Source of the DNA: Sequoia sempervirens
Taxonomy: Eukaryota > Streptophyta > Pinopsida > Cupressales > Cupressaceae
Length of the DNA stretch: 64,000 nt
Direction of reading: 5' to 3'
NCBI GenBank assembly: GCA_007258455.2
Contig: VDFB02373365.1
Span: forward strand, 226,589,848-226,653,847
Shown: positions 35,685-45,899 of the stretch, piece after piece
Layout: each line of letters opens with the position of its first letter
Position numbering within the stretch: the first letter of the stretch is position 1
Made by a program: the position numbers and the translations under genes
The notes under the pieces: model-generated
Told to the model about the DNA's origin: nothing
Database searches by the model: none
Seen by the model: only the letters and a program-made list of their open reading frames with translations

Positions 35685-36758
35685 TTATGAGCTATGAAAA
35701 GAAGTGTTATACCACCATTCTGCAAGTGGTAGCCAATCTACCCATTGAGACTGTTTCTCTGAAGTGAAACAACGTAGATATCCTTCCAAACACTTGTTAA
35801 CAACCTCTGTTTTCCCATCTGATTGAGGGTGGTATGAAGATCTAAGAGCCAATTGAGTACCCAAACATGAGAATAAATATTTCCAAAAGTGACTAGTGAA
35901 GATAGGATCACAATCACTAACAATAATTTTAGGTGTACCATGTAGCTTTTGGATATTCTCCAAAAAAGCTTTAGCCACTGTACTTGCTATAAAAGGATGT
36001 GCTAATGCAATGAAATGTGCATATTTAGTGAGCTGATCAACTACCACCATGATGACATTATGACCTTTAGATTTGGGAAGCCCTATGATGAAGTCCATGG
36101 ATATGTCTTCCCAATGTTGGCTAGGAATAGATAAGGGTTGCAAGAGACCTGGTGTCTTAATTTTCTCCCCTTTATGCCTTTGACACACCAAAAATTCAGC
36201 CACAAAATTTTCAACATCACCCTTTAGCCCTTCTGAAAAGAAATCTTGCTTGACTCGATGATATGTCTTCAAAAATCCTAAATGACCACCCACTGGAGAC
36301 TCATTCAACTCTATGAGAATCTTTATTTTAAGGTTGGAATTCTTGTAGAGATACAAACGCTCTTTATACCAAAGAGTATCTCCCTTCCAACAAAACTTAT
36401 CTGAACTACTAGGATCACTTTTTAATTGCTTGATGAGATTACTTGTCGCAACATATTTTTTCCACTCTACTTTGGCTTCCTCCACCCAATTTCCTTGTAA
36501 TATTGAAAGGGCACACAATAAGGCTTCATCTTTCTCATCCTTCCTTGACAGTGCATCCACGACAATATTTTCTTTCCCTTTCTTATATACAATCTCAAAG
36601 TCATATCCTAACATCTTAGTGACCCATTTTTGTTGCTCTTCAGAAGATAGTCGTTGTTCCAAAAAATATTTTAGGCTATCATGATCTATCTTAACCTTGA
36701 AATTTCTACCCAATAGATAAGGCCGCCATTGTTTCACTGTATGGAGTATTGCTAGCAT
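35685..36758 (-). pseudogene. pol: RNase H C-terminus and integrase core (element 3)
   Basis: An open 357-codon stretch. It starts in RNase H (MLAILHTVKQWRPYLLGRNF, VKIDHDSLKYFL, VVDALSRK). The integrase has GHLGFLKTYHRVKQDFF, then EFLVCQRHKG. The first Cys of the usual C-x2-C pair is Phe, so the zinc-binding end is defective. The DDE residues are present: SMDFIIGLPKS, VSDCDPIFTSHFW and GKTEVVNKCLEGYLRC. It is bounded by stops at both ends; the upstream one lies near 36803 between this piece and the RT. Confidence 0.92.
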
Positions 36759-36800
36759 TTCCTTCTCATAAATAGATTTTAGTTGATTCTTACCTTTTAA

Positions 36801-37871
36801 TTAATGACTCTCAAAAGCAATTGGTCGACCTTCTTGCATGAGCACTGCTCCTATCCCATTTCCAGAAGAATCACATTCCATAATGAATTCCTTGGTGAAG
36901 TCAGGAGTGGAAAGTACTAGAGTTGTACACATAGCCTCCTTCAATCTCTCAAATGCTATATTGGTAGACTCATTCCAATGAAAAGAATCCTTCTTCAATA
37001 GAGTGGTGAGAGGTGTTGCTATACTACCATAATTCTTCACAAATCTTCTATAGTACCCTGTCAATCCCAAGAATCCTCTTAGTTTCTTAATGGTTTTTGG
37101 AATAGGCCATTCCATGATAGCCTTAATTTTGTTAGGGTCCACCTTTACTCCTTCATGTGAAACTATGTGTCCCAAATACTCCACCTCTGTAAGACCAAAA
37201 GCACACTTGGATGGCTTAGCATAGAGTTTATGATCTTCAAGTATTTGTAATACTTGGTCCACATGTTGCAAATGTTCTTCCCAAGTCTTGCTATAAATCA
37301 AGATATCATCAAAGAATACTAGCACAAACTTTCGCAAGAACTTCTTAAAAATGGAATTCATCAAACTTTGGAATGTAGATGGTGCATTAGTAAGACCAAA
37401 TGGCATCACCAAAAATTCATAATGACCCTCATGAGTCTGAAATGTTGTCTTACAAATATCTTCCTCCTTAATCCGAATTTGGTGATAACCAGATCTAAGA
37501 TCTAACTTGGTAAAAACATAGCTCCATTTCAATTCATCTAGAAAATCATTAATGATTGGAATAGGAAACTTATCTTTAATGGTGTACATGTTGAGCACTC
37601 TATAATCTAGAACATGCACCAAGTATCATCCTTCTTACGTACCATCACCATGAGGAGTAAGCACTTTGGCTATGCTGATGATTCCTGCCTCTAGCATCTC
37701 TTCAACAATTTTTTCTATCTCACTCTTTTGTATGTGTGGATACCTATAAGGCCTGATGTTCTGGTTGGCTCCCAGGACTAACTGTATGGCATGATCATGA
37801 TCCCTCTTAGGAGGAAGTCCTTTAGGCATATCTCCAAGAACAACTGAGTGACGATCAATTATAGCTTGCAA
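36801..37871 (-). pseudogene. pol: Reverse transcriptase (element 3)
   Basis: Conserved RT blocks are [54 protein letters not shown], the catalytic [13 protein letters not shown] (FFDD variant) and [17 protein letters not shown], then the start of RNase H ([19 protein letters not shown]). The N-terminal part (37871-37635) is in another frame. Frame changes at about 37610-37660 break the block that normally reads V.KKDGSWR. A TAA stop near 36803 ends the piece. Confidence 0.92.
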
Positions 37872-37906
37872 ATCTGGATGAGTAGGAGTATTAGATTGAG
37901 AGACTT

Positions 37907-38524
37907 CTAATGAACATAGTGGGCCACAAATCCATCCACTCCTTTCTTAAGCAACTTTTGCATTTGATGAGAGCTTACCATTTGTATAGATTTTTCCTTC
38001 AACCCTCTTAGCTCTACTAGCCTTCCTTCTGATTGAAATCTCATGAATAGTTCTTGGAAGTTCATCTCAATTGTTCCTAATGTAGTAAGCCATTGTACTC
38101 CCAAAACAATATCTGCTGCACCCATGGATATCGCATACATTGGGGTATCAAGTTGATAATCTCCCATGGATAATTTAATGCTATGACACTTCCCTAAACA
38201 ACTAACTGTACCACCATCTGCAATCAAAACTTGAAACTCTGGAGCTGGATATATGAAACAATTTAGACGAGTAGCTAACTTTTTGTTGATGAAATTATGA
38301 GTACTACCTGAGTCGATCAACACTTTTTGCTTCTTTAGGAAGCCACCACCTTGAGAGTTTGTGGAGCACTGAAACTTGAGTGTATGACAAGAAATTATTG
38401 GTTGAGAATCATGTGATTCCTCATTTGACTCCCTTTCATCTTCTAGTATGGGTTCCTCCTCTTCTTCCTCATTGGGACCTTCAATATAAAACAATTTCTT
38501 TTCACTACATTTATGTCCTCGACT
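37907..38524 (-). pseudogene. pro: Protease (element 3)
   Basis: A 195-codon piece with an acidic N-terminus and the retropepsin block KQKVLIDSGSTHNFINKKLA (catalytic Asp in DSG), followed by LGVQWLTTLGTIEMNF, the conserved C-terminal block. It is joined upstream to the decayed zinc knuckle of gag. Confidence 0.9.
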
Positions 38525-39446
38525 ATATTTTTTCTATCACAATTGAAACACAATCCTTTTGCTCTTTTCTCCTCAATTTTTTGTGGAGTCAACTTAGTAG
38601 GTTGTGTTGAATATCCTTTCTCTCTTGTCACATTAGCCCCTTGCTTCTTAGGAATCAAATACTTCTCCTCTACCCTGTGTGCTAAGATAAAAGACTCATT
38701 TATGGAACTAGGGCTAAACATGCATACCTCATGTTGAATGTGATCCTTGAGACCACCCAAGAATAAGTCATTCAAGTTTTCCTCCATAATTGAATCCACC
38801 CTTAAGGATAGATTTTGGAATTGATGAATATAATCCTTAACTGATCCTGTTTGTTGAAGTTTAGTTAGCTGGCTAAAGAAGTTGTCTATGACGCTATTGC
38901 TATATTGTGCTTGGAGTTCCTCTATAAAAATTGACCATGAGACAGTGAGCCCCTTTTTCCTTTGATGAGTGCAAAGCCAATGATACCAAATGAATTGATC
39001 TGGTTCTAAATATAGGGAAGCCATTGTGACCTTTTATCCATTTGGGATTTGGTGTACTTCAAAAAATTCTCCATTTGGTTTATCCATGTGAGAGGATCCT
39101 TACCATCGAACTTGCACATATCCACCTTTGGAAATAAATTCCTAGATCCCGTAGGAGTACTAAAGCTTGTGTCCATGGTAGCTGACCTAGAATTTTCACC
39201 TTGGGCACTTGAGAACTCCTTTCTTGGTTCAGCCATGTTGGTGCTTAACATGTTTCGTATGTCCGATATATATCCTCTTAGGTCACACATATCCATCTTC
39301 ATTAAGTAAATGTCTTCCTTGACCTTATTTATTTCCTCATTATGAGTAACATCCTCGATTGTTTCACCATCCTTGTCAGGAGTCTTCCCCGAAGTGACAA
39401 CATTCTTTTTACCCCTTGTTCCAGGCCCTGACATGATGGAAACCAC
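38525..39446 (-). pseudogene. gag: Gag (element 3)
   Basis: Starts near 39446 or at MSGPGTRGKKN (39434). The capsid part contains FPKVDMCKFDGKDPLTWINQ (Retrotrans_gag N-terminal block), then after a frame change near 39020 MASLYLEPDQFIWYHWL and FFSQLTKLQQTGSVKDYIHQ. The zinc knuckle is split: CFNCDRK lies in one frame and GHKCSEKKLF in the next. The shift is at the six-A run (minus strand) at 38528-38533, consistent with a one-base indel. Confidence 0.9.
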
Positions 39447-39787
39447 TAATGTTAAAATAAATCACACAAATTAAATTTAAATTCTCTAAAAAATTTACTA
39501 TAATATCATTTGGTATGTCTTCAAAAACCCAATAAAAATTAGACTTTAATTCAACAAGATGTACGAGATATGTAGATTCCAAAAAAATAGTGTATAAACC
39601 CTAATTCTACAATAATTCGCTTAGTTCTGCTCCAATTCTTCTAAAATCTGGATTGTATCTTCTTGAATTTTTTCTTGAAAAACCCTTTAAAAATCAAAAG
39701 AAAATTCACCAAAATTTGAAAGATATGCTCTTCCCAAAATCGCCTCCAAAATTGAGAAAAACCTTGCCTCTATGGTGCCAAGATCAT

Positions 39788-39799
39788 GCTTTGATACCA
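39788..39799 (-). other. Primer-binding site of element 3
   Basis: TGGTATCAAAGC on the minus strand, two bases inside the 5' LTR, one mismatch from the TGGTATCAGAGC site primed by initiator Met tRNA in many plant elements. Confidence 0.9.
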
Positions 39800-39801
39800 C
39801 T

Positions 39802-40149
39802 TGTTAAGAAATAACTTGCACAATAGAAGAATATGATATGAAATATGCTGCAATTAATTGATAATAACTGAGAATAACAAGCCACTTCAAGGGGTAAATC
39901 CTCCAAATATCTCTAATGAGAACACACTTCACAACTTGATGATGAAATATGACTCACAACCTCCTATATATATACCTATTTATGCCAAGGATATCACATA
40001 GGCCAACTTAGACACACCTATATAAGACTTAGGCCAACCTAAACAAGTAAATAACAATATACTAATGATAATATGACTTAATAGAGAGTTAAGATAGCCA
40101 CAAGCTGACTATTCATAACCTGATGTACCATAATATTAAGGGCGTAGCA
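39802..40149 (-). repeat. 5' LTR of element 3
   Basis: 348 bp, TG...CA, next to the PBS. About 15 substitutions from the other LTR, at least four of them CG in the other copy and CA/TG here. Confidence 0.96.
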
Positions 40150-40154
40150 GACAA
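40150..40154. repeat. Target-site duplication GACAA, right of element 3
   Basis: GACAA directly after the TAGCA end of the right LTR, identical to 34680-34684. Confidence 0.95.
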
Positions 40155-41464
40155 ATCGAGATATAATCCAATGTTTAGAAACCTCTATGGATGTGAGTCC
40201 CAAGGGAAATAAATAACATATAGATTGATTCAAATGGAATTTTTCTCCAAAATGGTTTGAATTTAGGATGATGTTAATTGTTTTTTTTTGAGATGTTTTC
40301 GATTAAGCAATGTATTTTGTAACCCAAGAATAAGGACAATCCTATGGATGTGTAAGACAATATTTTTTGGATTCCCACTTGGACAAGTCTAGGTAAGCTT
40401 ATCTTTAGTGAATGTTTAGATGCTTGACCCCACTGGCTCCCCTCCACAACACTCACTTATATGGGGCATCCAAGCATCAACACCCATGAAACTCTCCTGG
40501 CATGTTTTCCATTTCTACTAAAAGACCGTAAAAGTGTGGGGTGGCTTTAGAACAACTGTTCTTGCACCAACAAATAGATTAAAGGATTTTGGAAAATTCT
40601 AGCACATGGGTTTTAATAAGGACTTTCCATTCATGGAGATTGACCCATACGACAAGAGTCCCCTTTTGGATCCATCTTGTCGGAATCAACCATGTGATAT
40701 TGGCGTTTACTCCAATACCCACATTTATATATCGGTTGGAAATACTCTTGGCTTTAGAGTGTTACTGATTGAGTCATTCCCTTGGGTGAGTACTTTTTTC
40801 CCAAGGCAGGCCCTCTAAGATAAACAAAAGCAAATAAGGAACACCATTCGTAACTCGATCAATCCTTGTTGGCAACAAAGAGAGAGAATATATGCAACAA
40901 TGCCCCCACTCACACTCACACAAGATGTTGTTCAATTTTAAACCCAAATTGAAGTGTGGAGGTGATTTCTTTGTCTCAACCTAAAATCATGAAAAAGGCC
41001 TTTTGATTCTCAAGATCTCTATAAAAGTGCGAGAGAAGTGCATATGTCCTTTTTCAATGCCTTTAGTTCAAGTAAGCCTTCACAAAACAAACTTGCACTT
41101 GTTCTTTTTAAATCCTCAAAGAAAACTGTGAGTTCTTTTTAAGCACCAAAAGGCAAGTGAGAGATACTTTGTTCAATTTGTTAACCAAAGAAACAAACTC
41201 TAGTGTGTTGTGGTCCTAATGTTCATTTTAGCCTTTGCAAGAAGAAACTGAAAGATTCTTTTTAAACCCAAATGAAAATTAGTGTCCTAAAGAAAGAGTG
41301 CTAACAATTTCTTAACAAAGTATTAAGCAAACACTAAAGTGTTTAAAAACACTTTGATTTGATGAAACATCCTCCTCATGCTTCTCCTTTCTTCAATTTC
41401 GATTTCTAACCTACAAGGAAGAACTAGTCAGATTCCAGAAAATACAGAGACAAAAAAGCAAAAA
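40155..41464 (-). other. Leader of element 2, part adjoining the 5' LTR
   Basis: No gene recognised. It joins 33617-34679 once element 3 is discounted. A stretch around 41000-41340 repeats phrases such as TTCTTTTTAA and AAAGAAAC without clear period. No standard primer-binding site (TGG...) was found at its junction with the LTR. Confidence 0.5.
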
Positions 41465-43570
41465 ATTCAAATACTACTACATATGGCTCCCTTAAAGTTT
41501 TACTATTTTTATCCAAAATATCTTCTCTTTTCTCTTTTCTATTTGTGATTTGAACCAAAAAGTATCCTAAAAGTTGATGTTGAAGACAAACATAATATTG
41601 CTCAAATTACTTTGTTGTGTTCTTTTATTCAAGAATATTAGGTCTTTGTTTGAGGGAAATTCTAATATTAAAAGTATAATTTTTGAAATATAATGGTTAT
41701 TTCCATCCATTTTCTTTTTTAATTTCAATAGTTTTTTTAGGAAAACTTTTATTCATATAAATTCATAGAAGAATATTGTAAACCAAAAACTGTGTGGTTG
41801 TGGGCATTTGGTGTTAGTGTAATTAATCTAGCCAAAGTATGTCTTATATTTTTCTAAGTGGAAAGATTAAGAGAGATATTTGGAAGCCTTACCCATACTA
41901 GAATAAACCTGAAAATTCAAGTAAATAATTTGAATCTTAGAAACCATGATTTAATATACAAAGAAACAAAATCCCAAAACCAAGGACCTTCCTCTAACAT
42001 CTTATTTTGGTCATCTAATTAATCAAAAACAAACACAAAGAAACCTTGTGCTTAGGAGTAAATGATCACAAGAGATACCAAAAAGGGACACCAAATTTTT
42101 CAATTCAATTATTGAGCACTAGAAGAGACAACCAAAGAAAATTAAAAACTTCAAAAAGTCTTATTTAACTATAATGCTCCAACCCCTCTTGTACCTACTC
42201 CCCTAGCTCCAGAGTTGATATTTTAACTATTTTGACTCTACTATATGTTACTCTACTTTTAAAAACACTATTTATTTCCTTTTGTGCAAACCCCAACCTT
42301 GGTACCTGCAAAACAACAAGAATAAACAAGTTAGACAAGAGATTGCAAGCCAAAACAAGGATTCCCCATGAAATCCATTTACAACATTCAAACTAGGAAG
42401 AAAATATTGAACAACACAATGGAAATGATAAAACAAAGATTGAATCCTAATTTAAATGTGCAAACTCATGTTCCCATGGGGGAATTGGTGCCAATTTGAT
42501 GTGAAAATTGGCCCTTTCCCAATTCCTAAGATGCAAGCTTGATATGTTGAAGATGATTGATCCACTTTGATGGTGAAAGATGAGAGCTCCAAGCCAAAAT
42601 CTGCAAAAACCTAGCTAAGAACTCAAGTTTGATGGATGAAAATGGCTAAATATTTTAGCATAATAACTTTGCATAATTTGTGGATGATGAAATGAGGATA
42701 TGAGCTCTTTATTTATAGAATGTCAAGGTGGATGAATGTCCAAATTTGAGCAATGTGGGACTAACATTCATCCAATGGAATGATGCCACTTGTCAATCTA
42801 TGAGTGGATGAAGGATGTGCAAGATTTGAGAATTGTGTCAATAAATGCATAATTTTGAATTTCAAATTTGTTGAAATGACTTGTAAGAGGGAAGGGAAAA
42901 TGCAATAAATGACACTTGGCTCAAGGAAAAGGACATGTAAAATGAAGTTATTGCCTTGTTGGATGTACATGTTGACTTGGAATTTTTGAATTCAAATTGA
43001 GAGAATATTCCAAAAGATGCTTTGTAAGGAAAATAGAGATTTAATAAATGAATTAAATCTATTTTCATGTGCAACTTGCATTATCTAGAGGATGGGACAT
43101 GAGATGAGATTAAATTAATCAAGGGTTAATTAATTTAATGAGAGAGGTTAGATGATGTGACCTATTTGACTCAAATTTGTGGATTTATTTAAATCAAATA
43201 AGAAAGGAATATGATAAGAGATTAATTAAATAAGGATTTTGATTTATTTAATTAAAAGAGATGGTGTTAGATTAAATCGAATAAGGCTTTAATTTATTTA
43301 ATTTAATGGATAGACTTTTAGAGATTTAATCAAATAAATTGATTATTTAATTAAATAGGGATAATTAGATCAGATGAATTGATTTAATTAACAAAAGAGA
43401 TGACTTGATTAGATAAACTGATTTATTTAATTAAGAGAGAGAAATTGATGAGTTTAATTAGATAAGGAGATCTAATTAAATGGTTAGACCAAGGGATGAT
43501 TTAGGAAGAAATGATGTTAGTAGTCAAAATCAGATGAACAATGTCAATCAATATATTTTATGCGTCTACA
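41465..43570 (-). mobile_element. 5' LTR of element 2
   Basis: Pairs with 17953-20038. On the minus strand it opens TGTAGACGCATAAAATA, with TATA (CTATAAATAAA) at plus-strand 42708-42718 and TTGGCACCAATTCCCCC at about 42476-42493. It carries a 22-bp stretch near 41565-41586 absent from the other LTR. From 41818 on it is also part of the large duplicated block. Confidence 0.82.
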
Positions 43571-43599
43571 CCTACTTTTTGTATCCCATGATCTCTACA
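43571..43599 (+). mobile_element. Right-end fragment of a TG...CA inverted-end element
   Basis: CTTTTTGTATCCCATGATCTCTACA resembles the right end of the element at 48712-49477 (CTTTTTGGACGCCCATGATCCTGCA, given here for comparison in parts: CTTTTTG, CCCATGATC, CA). It lies between the element 2 LTR and another copy that starts 10 bp later. This suggests element 2 inserted into, or recombined within, such an element. Confidence 0.5.
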
Positions 43600-43609
43600 T
43601 AAGTGTTAG

Positions 43610-44340
43610 TGTAGGATCATGGGGTTCCAAACTAGGCCCCTAAATGGCAATAGAATTTTAGAAAAAACATAATTAGGTAACTTGACATAAAAAATTGAAT
43701 AGGTTATTAATATAATTTGAAAAATATGTAAGAACATAATTTGTAGCAAATTGAATGTAGTTTTTAGGCTACTAGTCCTTTTTTGAAAAAACATAAATCT
43801 ATTTTATAAAAATTGGAAATTTCAGTGCAATAGTACTAAATTTTCTAGAAAAAGATAAAAAGTAGGTGTATGTCTAACCAACCTAAGTATAAGGAAAAAT
43901 AATATTTTTTCAAAACTTTCAATATATGTAGAGGACACATGCTTGATGTGCCTCAATTTTTTGTATTTTTTTGGCTATAAATAATTAGTTATGATTTTTT
44001 ATTGAAACATTTAAAAATTATTAAAATGTGTTTGTCTAACCACCATAACTTGGTCCAAATTTTTTGAAATTCATTTTTTTATCCTATAGTATGCGAAGCA
44101 TATAATGTGACATATCTTTTAGATTTAAAAAATGTTAAATAGTTTGAAAATTATAGAAGTTTTTCAATCATCTTATCAATTAGGACTTTAGTCGTAGTGT
44201 ACGTAGACAATCAATAATAATTATTTATTAAATTCAAAATAAGGAATATCTTATATTGGTGGAAAGCTGACAAATTTTTCAATAAAACCTTTTTTTTCAT
44301 CAAATTCAAATAAAAAAAAGTCGTCAGCCACAAGGGCAAA
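43610..44340 (+). mobile_element. TG...-type inverted-end element, right end lost
   Basis: It starts TGTAGGATCATGGGGTTCC and aligns with 48712-49420 (including AAACTAGGCCC, GTATGTCTRACCAACCTAAGTA, GAGGACACATGC and the TTCAAATAAAAA end). The match stops at about 44340 and the terminal GGACGCCCATGATCCTGCA is missing. No coding capacity. Confidence 0.7.
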
Positions 44341-44469
44341 CATTGAAAAACTAAGAAAATTGTGTAAACACATTTTTTTAGTTTAATTTCTAGGTTTGAA
44401 AATCATGAATCAAATCCCAAGCCCACTGACATTTTTTCAAGAAAATTAGATATCCGTTTGGAATAGATA

Positions 44470-44700
44470 TTTGTTACCTGTATTTTTTGTAATACATAGT
44501 ATTTAATACATTAATATATACTAATATATTATATATACTATATACTACATATATTTTATATAATATATTATATATTATAAACTATATATAGTATATATTA
44601 AATGTATTATATTATATTAATATTATGTAATATATATTAATATATATTATATAATATATTTAATACATAGTATATATTATATACTACATTATAATATGTA
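44470..44700. repeat. TA-rich low-complexity tract
   Basis: TATATACTAATATATTATATA-like strings, with inverted symmetry throughout. Its right end marks the last base shared with copy B before the anomalous segment there. Confidence 0.9.
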
Positions 44701-45120
44701 GTGAGATAGAGAGAGGGGCTGTGAGAGATAGAGGGAAGGAGAGACCTAAGAGAGATAGGGGTTTGGGAGGGACAAAGAGAGGGAGAGACTTGAGAGAGAG
44801 GCCAGAGTGAGACTTGAGAGAGAGAGAGGGACCAGAGAGAGAGACCTAAGAGAGGGGGTAGGAGGGGTAGAGGGGGGAGAGAGAGGGACTAAGAGAGAGT
44901 TATATAGGTAGGGTTGGAGGTATAGAGGGAGTGAGAGACCCATGAGACATAGAGTGTGGGAGGGATAGAGGGAGGGAGGGAGAATTGAGAGTGAGAGAGG
45001 GAGAGAGGTAAAAAGAGACCTAAGAAGAGAGGGGTTTGGAAGGGAGAGAGAGGAACTAAGAGAGTGTTGTCTAGGTAAGGTGGAAGGGATAGAGGGAGTG
45101 AGAGACCTAAGAAAGAGAGA
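44701..45120. repeat. GA-rich (purine) low-complexity tract
   Basis: About 420 bp of GAGAGAGA, GGGAGAGAG and AGAGACCTAAGAGAG strings with very few pyrimidines on the plus strand. A loosely repeated phrase GAGACCYAAGAGAG recurs several times. An (AC)n run follows at about 45145-45159. Open frames here are low-complexity artefacts. Confidence 0.92.
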
Positions 45121-45899
45121 TGGTGGGTGTTGGTGTGAATATTACACACACACACACCAACAAGTAGATGAAATTCTCATAGATTACTATAGGAATGTAC
45201 CTTTCTTGAAAGACTCCACTAGGAAACCTAAATCTAAGGAAAACTCAGCTTGATCCAAAGGCTCATTTATGTCAGGTCTTCATGCACTAGGTTCACTCAA
45301 GGTTCAATGTAATTTTTTTGTTAGACATGAGGGGTAAACAGTTGTTAAGGGTTGACTGGTATCTGAAAAATAGAAGCATAATCTCAATCGGATCATTCAA
45401 TAACTTCATGAAATAAAAGGATTTGCAACAATATTCATGAAACTCCAATAACTTGCATACATTCGAGTATATTTAGCATTAATCATTCAATAATTCCATG
45501 GAATCAAAATATTTGTAATAAAACTCCATGCATTTATCATTTTTGGAACATTTTTTGGAATATAAAACATCTATTCTAAAATAAAGCTTAAAAAAATATT
45601 GAAAAGTAAAATTTATCCCAGGTATAATCCATGCATGCCTCAAGAAATAACCACACTAGAGAGAACCATTCTAGACATCACCAGATTGCTTCACAACTAG
45701 GCACATAATTATGCAAGAGTTTAAAGAAAAGGGGATCATTTGTCACTAGATAGTGTCAGTATGCACCATTAAATGGCATAGCACATAGTCTTGTCTAATA
45801 GGAACAAACAATCAACTATGTAAGATTTCATATTAGGAAATAGCTTTGAAATTGGCTCTGATATTAGTTAAATTCTAATCAAAAATACACATTTTTAGT

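Larger units (their letters stand above)
34685..40149 (-). mobile_element. Chromovirus (Ty3/gypsy) element 3, structurally complete
   Basis: 5,465 bp with 348-bp LTRs at both ends, TGTTAAG...TAGCA termini, GACAA target duplications, a PBS matching initiator Met tRNA, a polypurine tract, and gag-protease-RT-RNase H-integrase in order on the minus strand, followed by a chromodomain. It is nested in the leader of element 2. The two LTRs differ at about 15 of 348 positions by hand count. Frameshifts and stops in gag, RT and integrase make it non-functional. Confidence 0.96.
17953..43570 (-). mobile_element. Tat-lineage Ty3/gypsy retrotransposon 2 with nested element 3
   Basis: A large element on the minus strand: 5' LTR (41465-43570), leader, gag, protease, RT, RNase H, aRNH, integrase, a long 3' region, an antisense PMD segment, a polypurine tract and the 3' LTR (to 17953). 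Without the nested chromovirus it is about 20 kb, in the size range known for large Tat/Ogre-type elements. A hand comparison of about 600 bp of the two LTRs gave roughly 17 differences (2-3%), plus a 22-bp indel. The low-coordinate LTR end lacks a TG and no target duplication was found, so a composite of two related elements is not excluded. Confidence 0.8.

Noticed and set aside
34685..40149. Host gene with chromodomain
   Set aside because: The chromodomain is joined to integrase and enclosed by LTRs, so it belongs to a chromovirus.
42480..42495. TTGGCACCAATTCCCC as the primer-binding site of element 2
   Set aside because: The same sequence lies inside the 3' LTR too, and homology between the LTRs goes on for another 1 kb, so it is more likely internal to the LTR. 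Kept as an open question in the findings.
44746..45155. Serine/leucine-rich minus-strand frames
   Set aside because: Low-complexity product of the GA-rich tract; no stops because purine repeats rarely make them in this frame.
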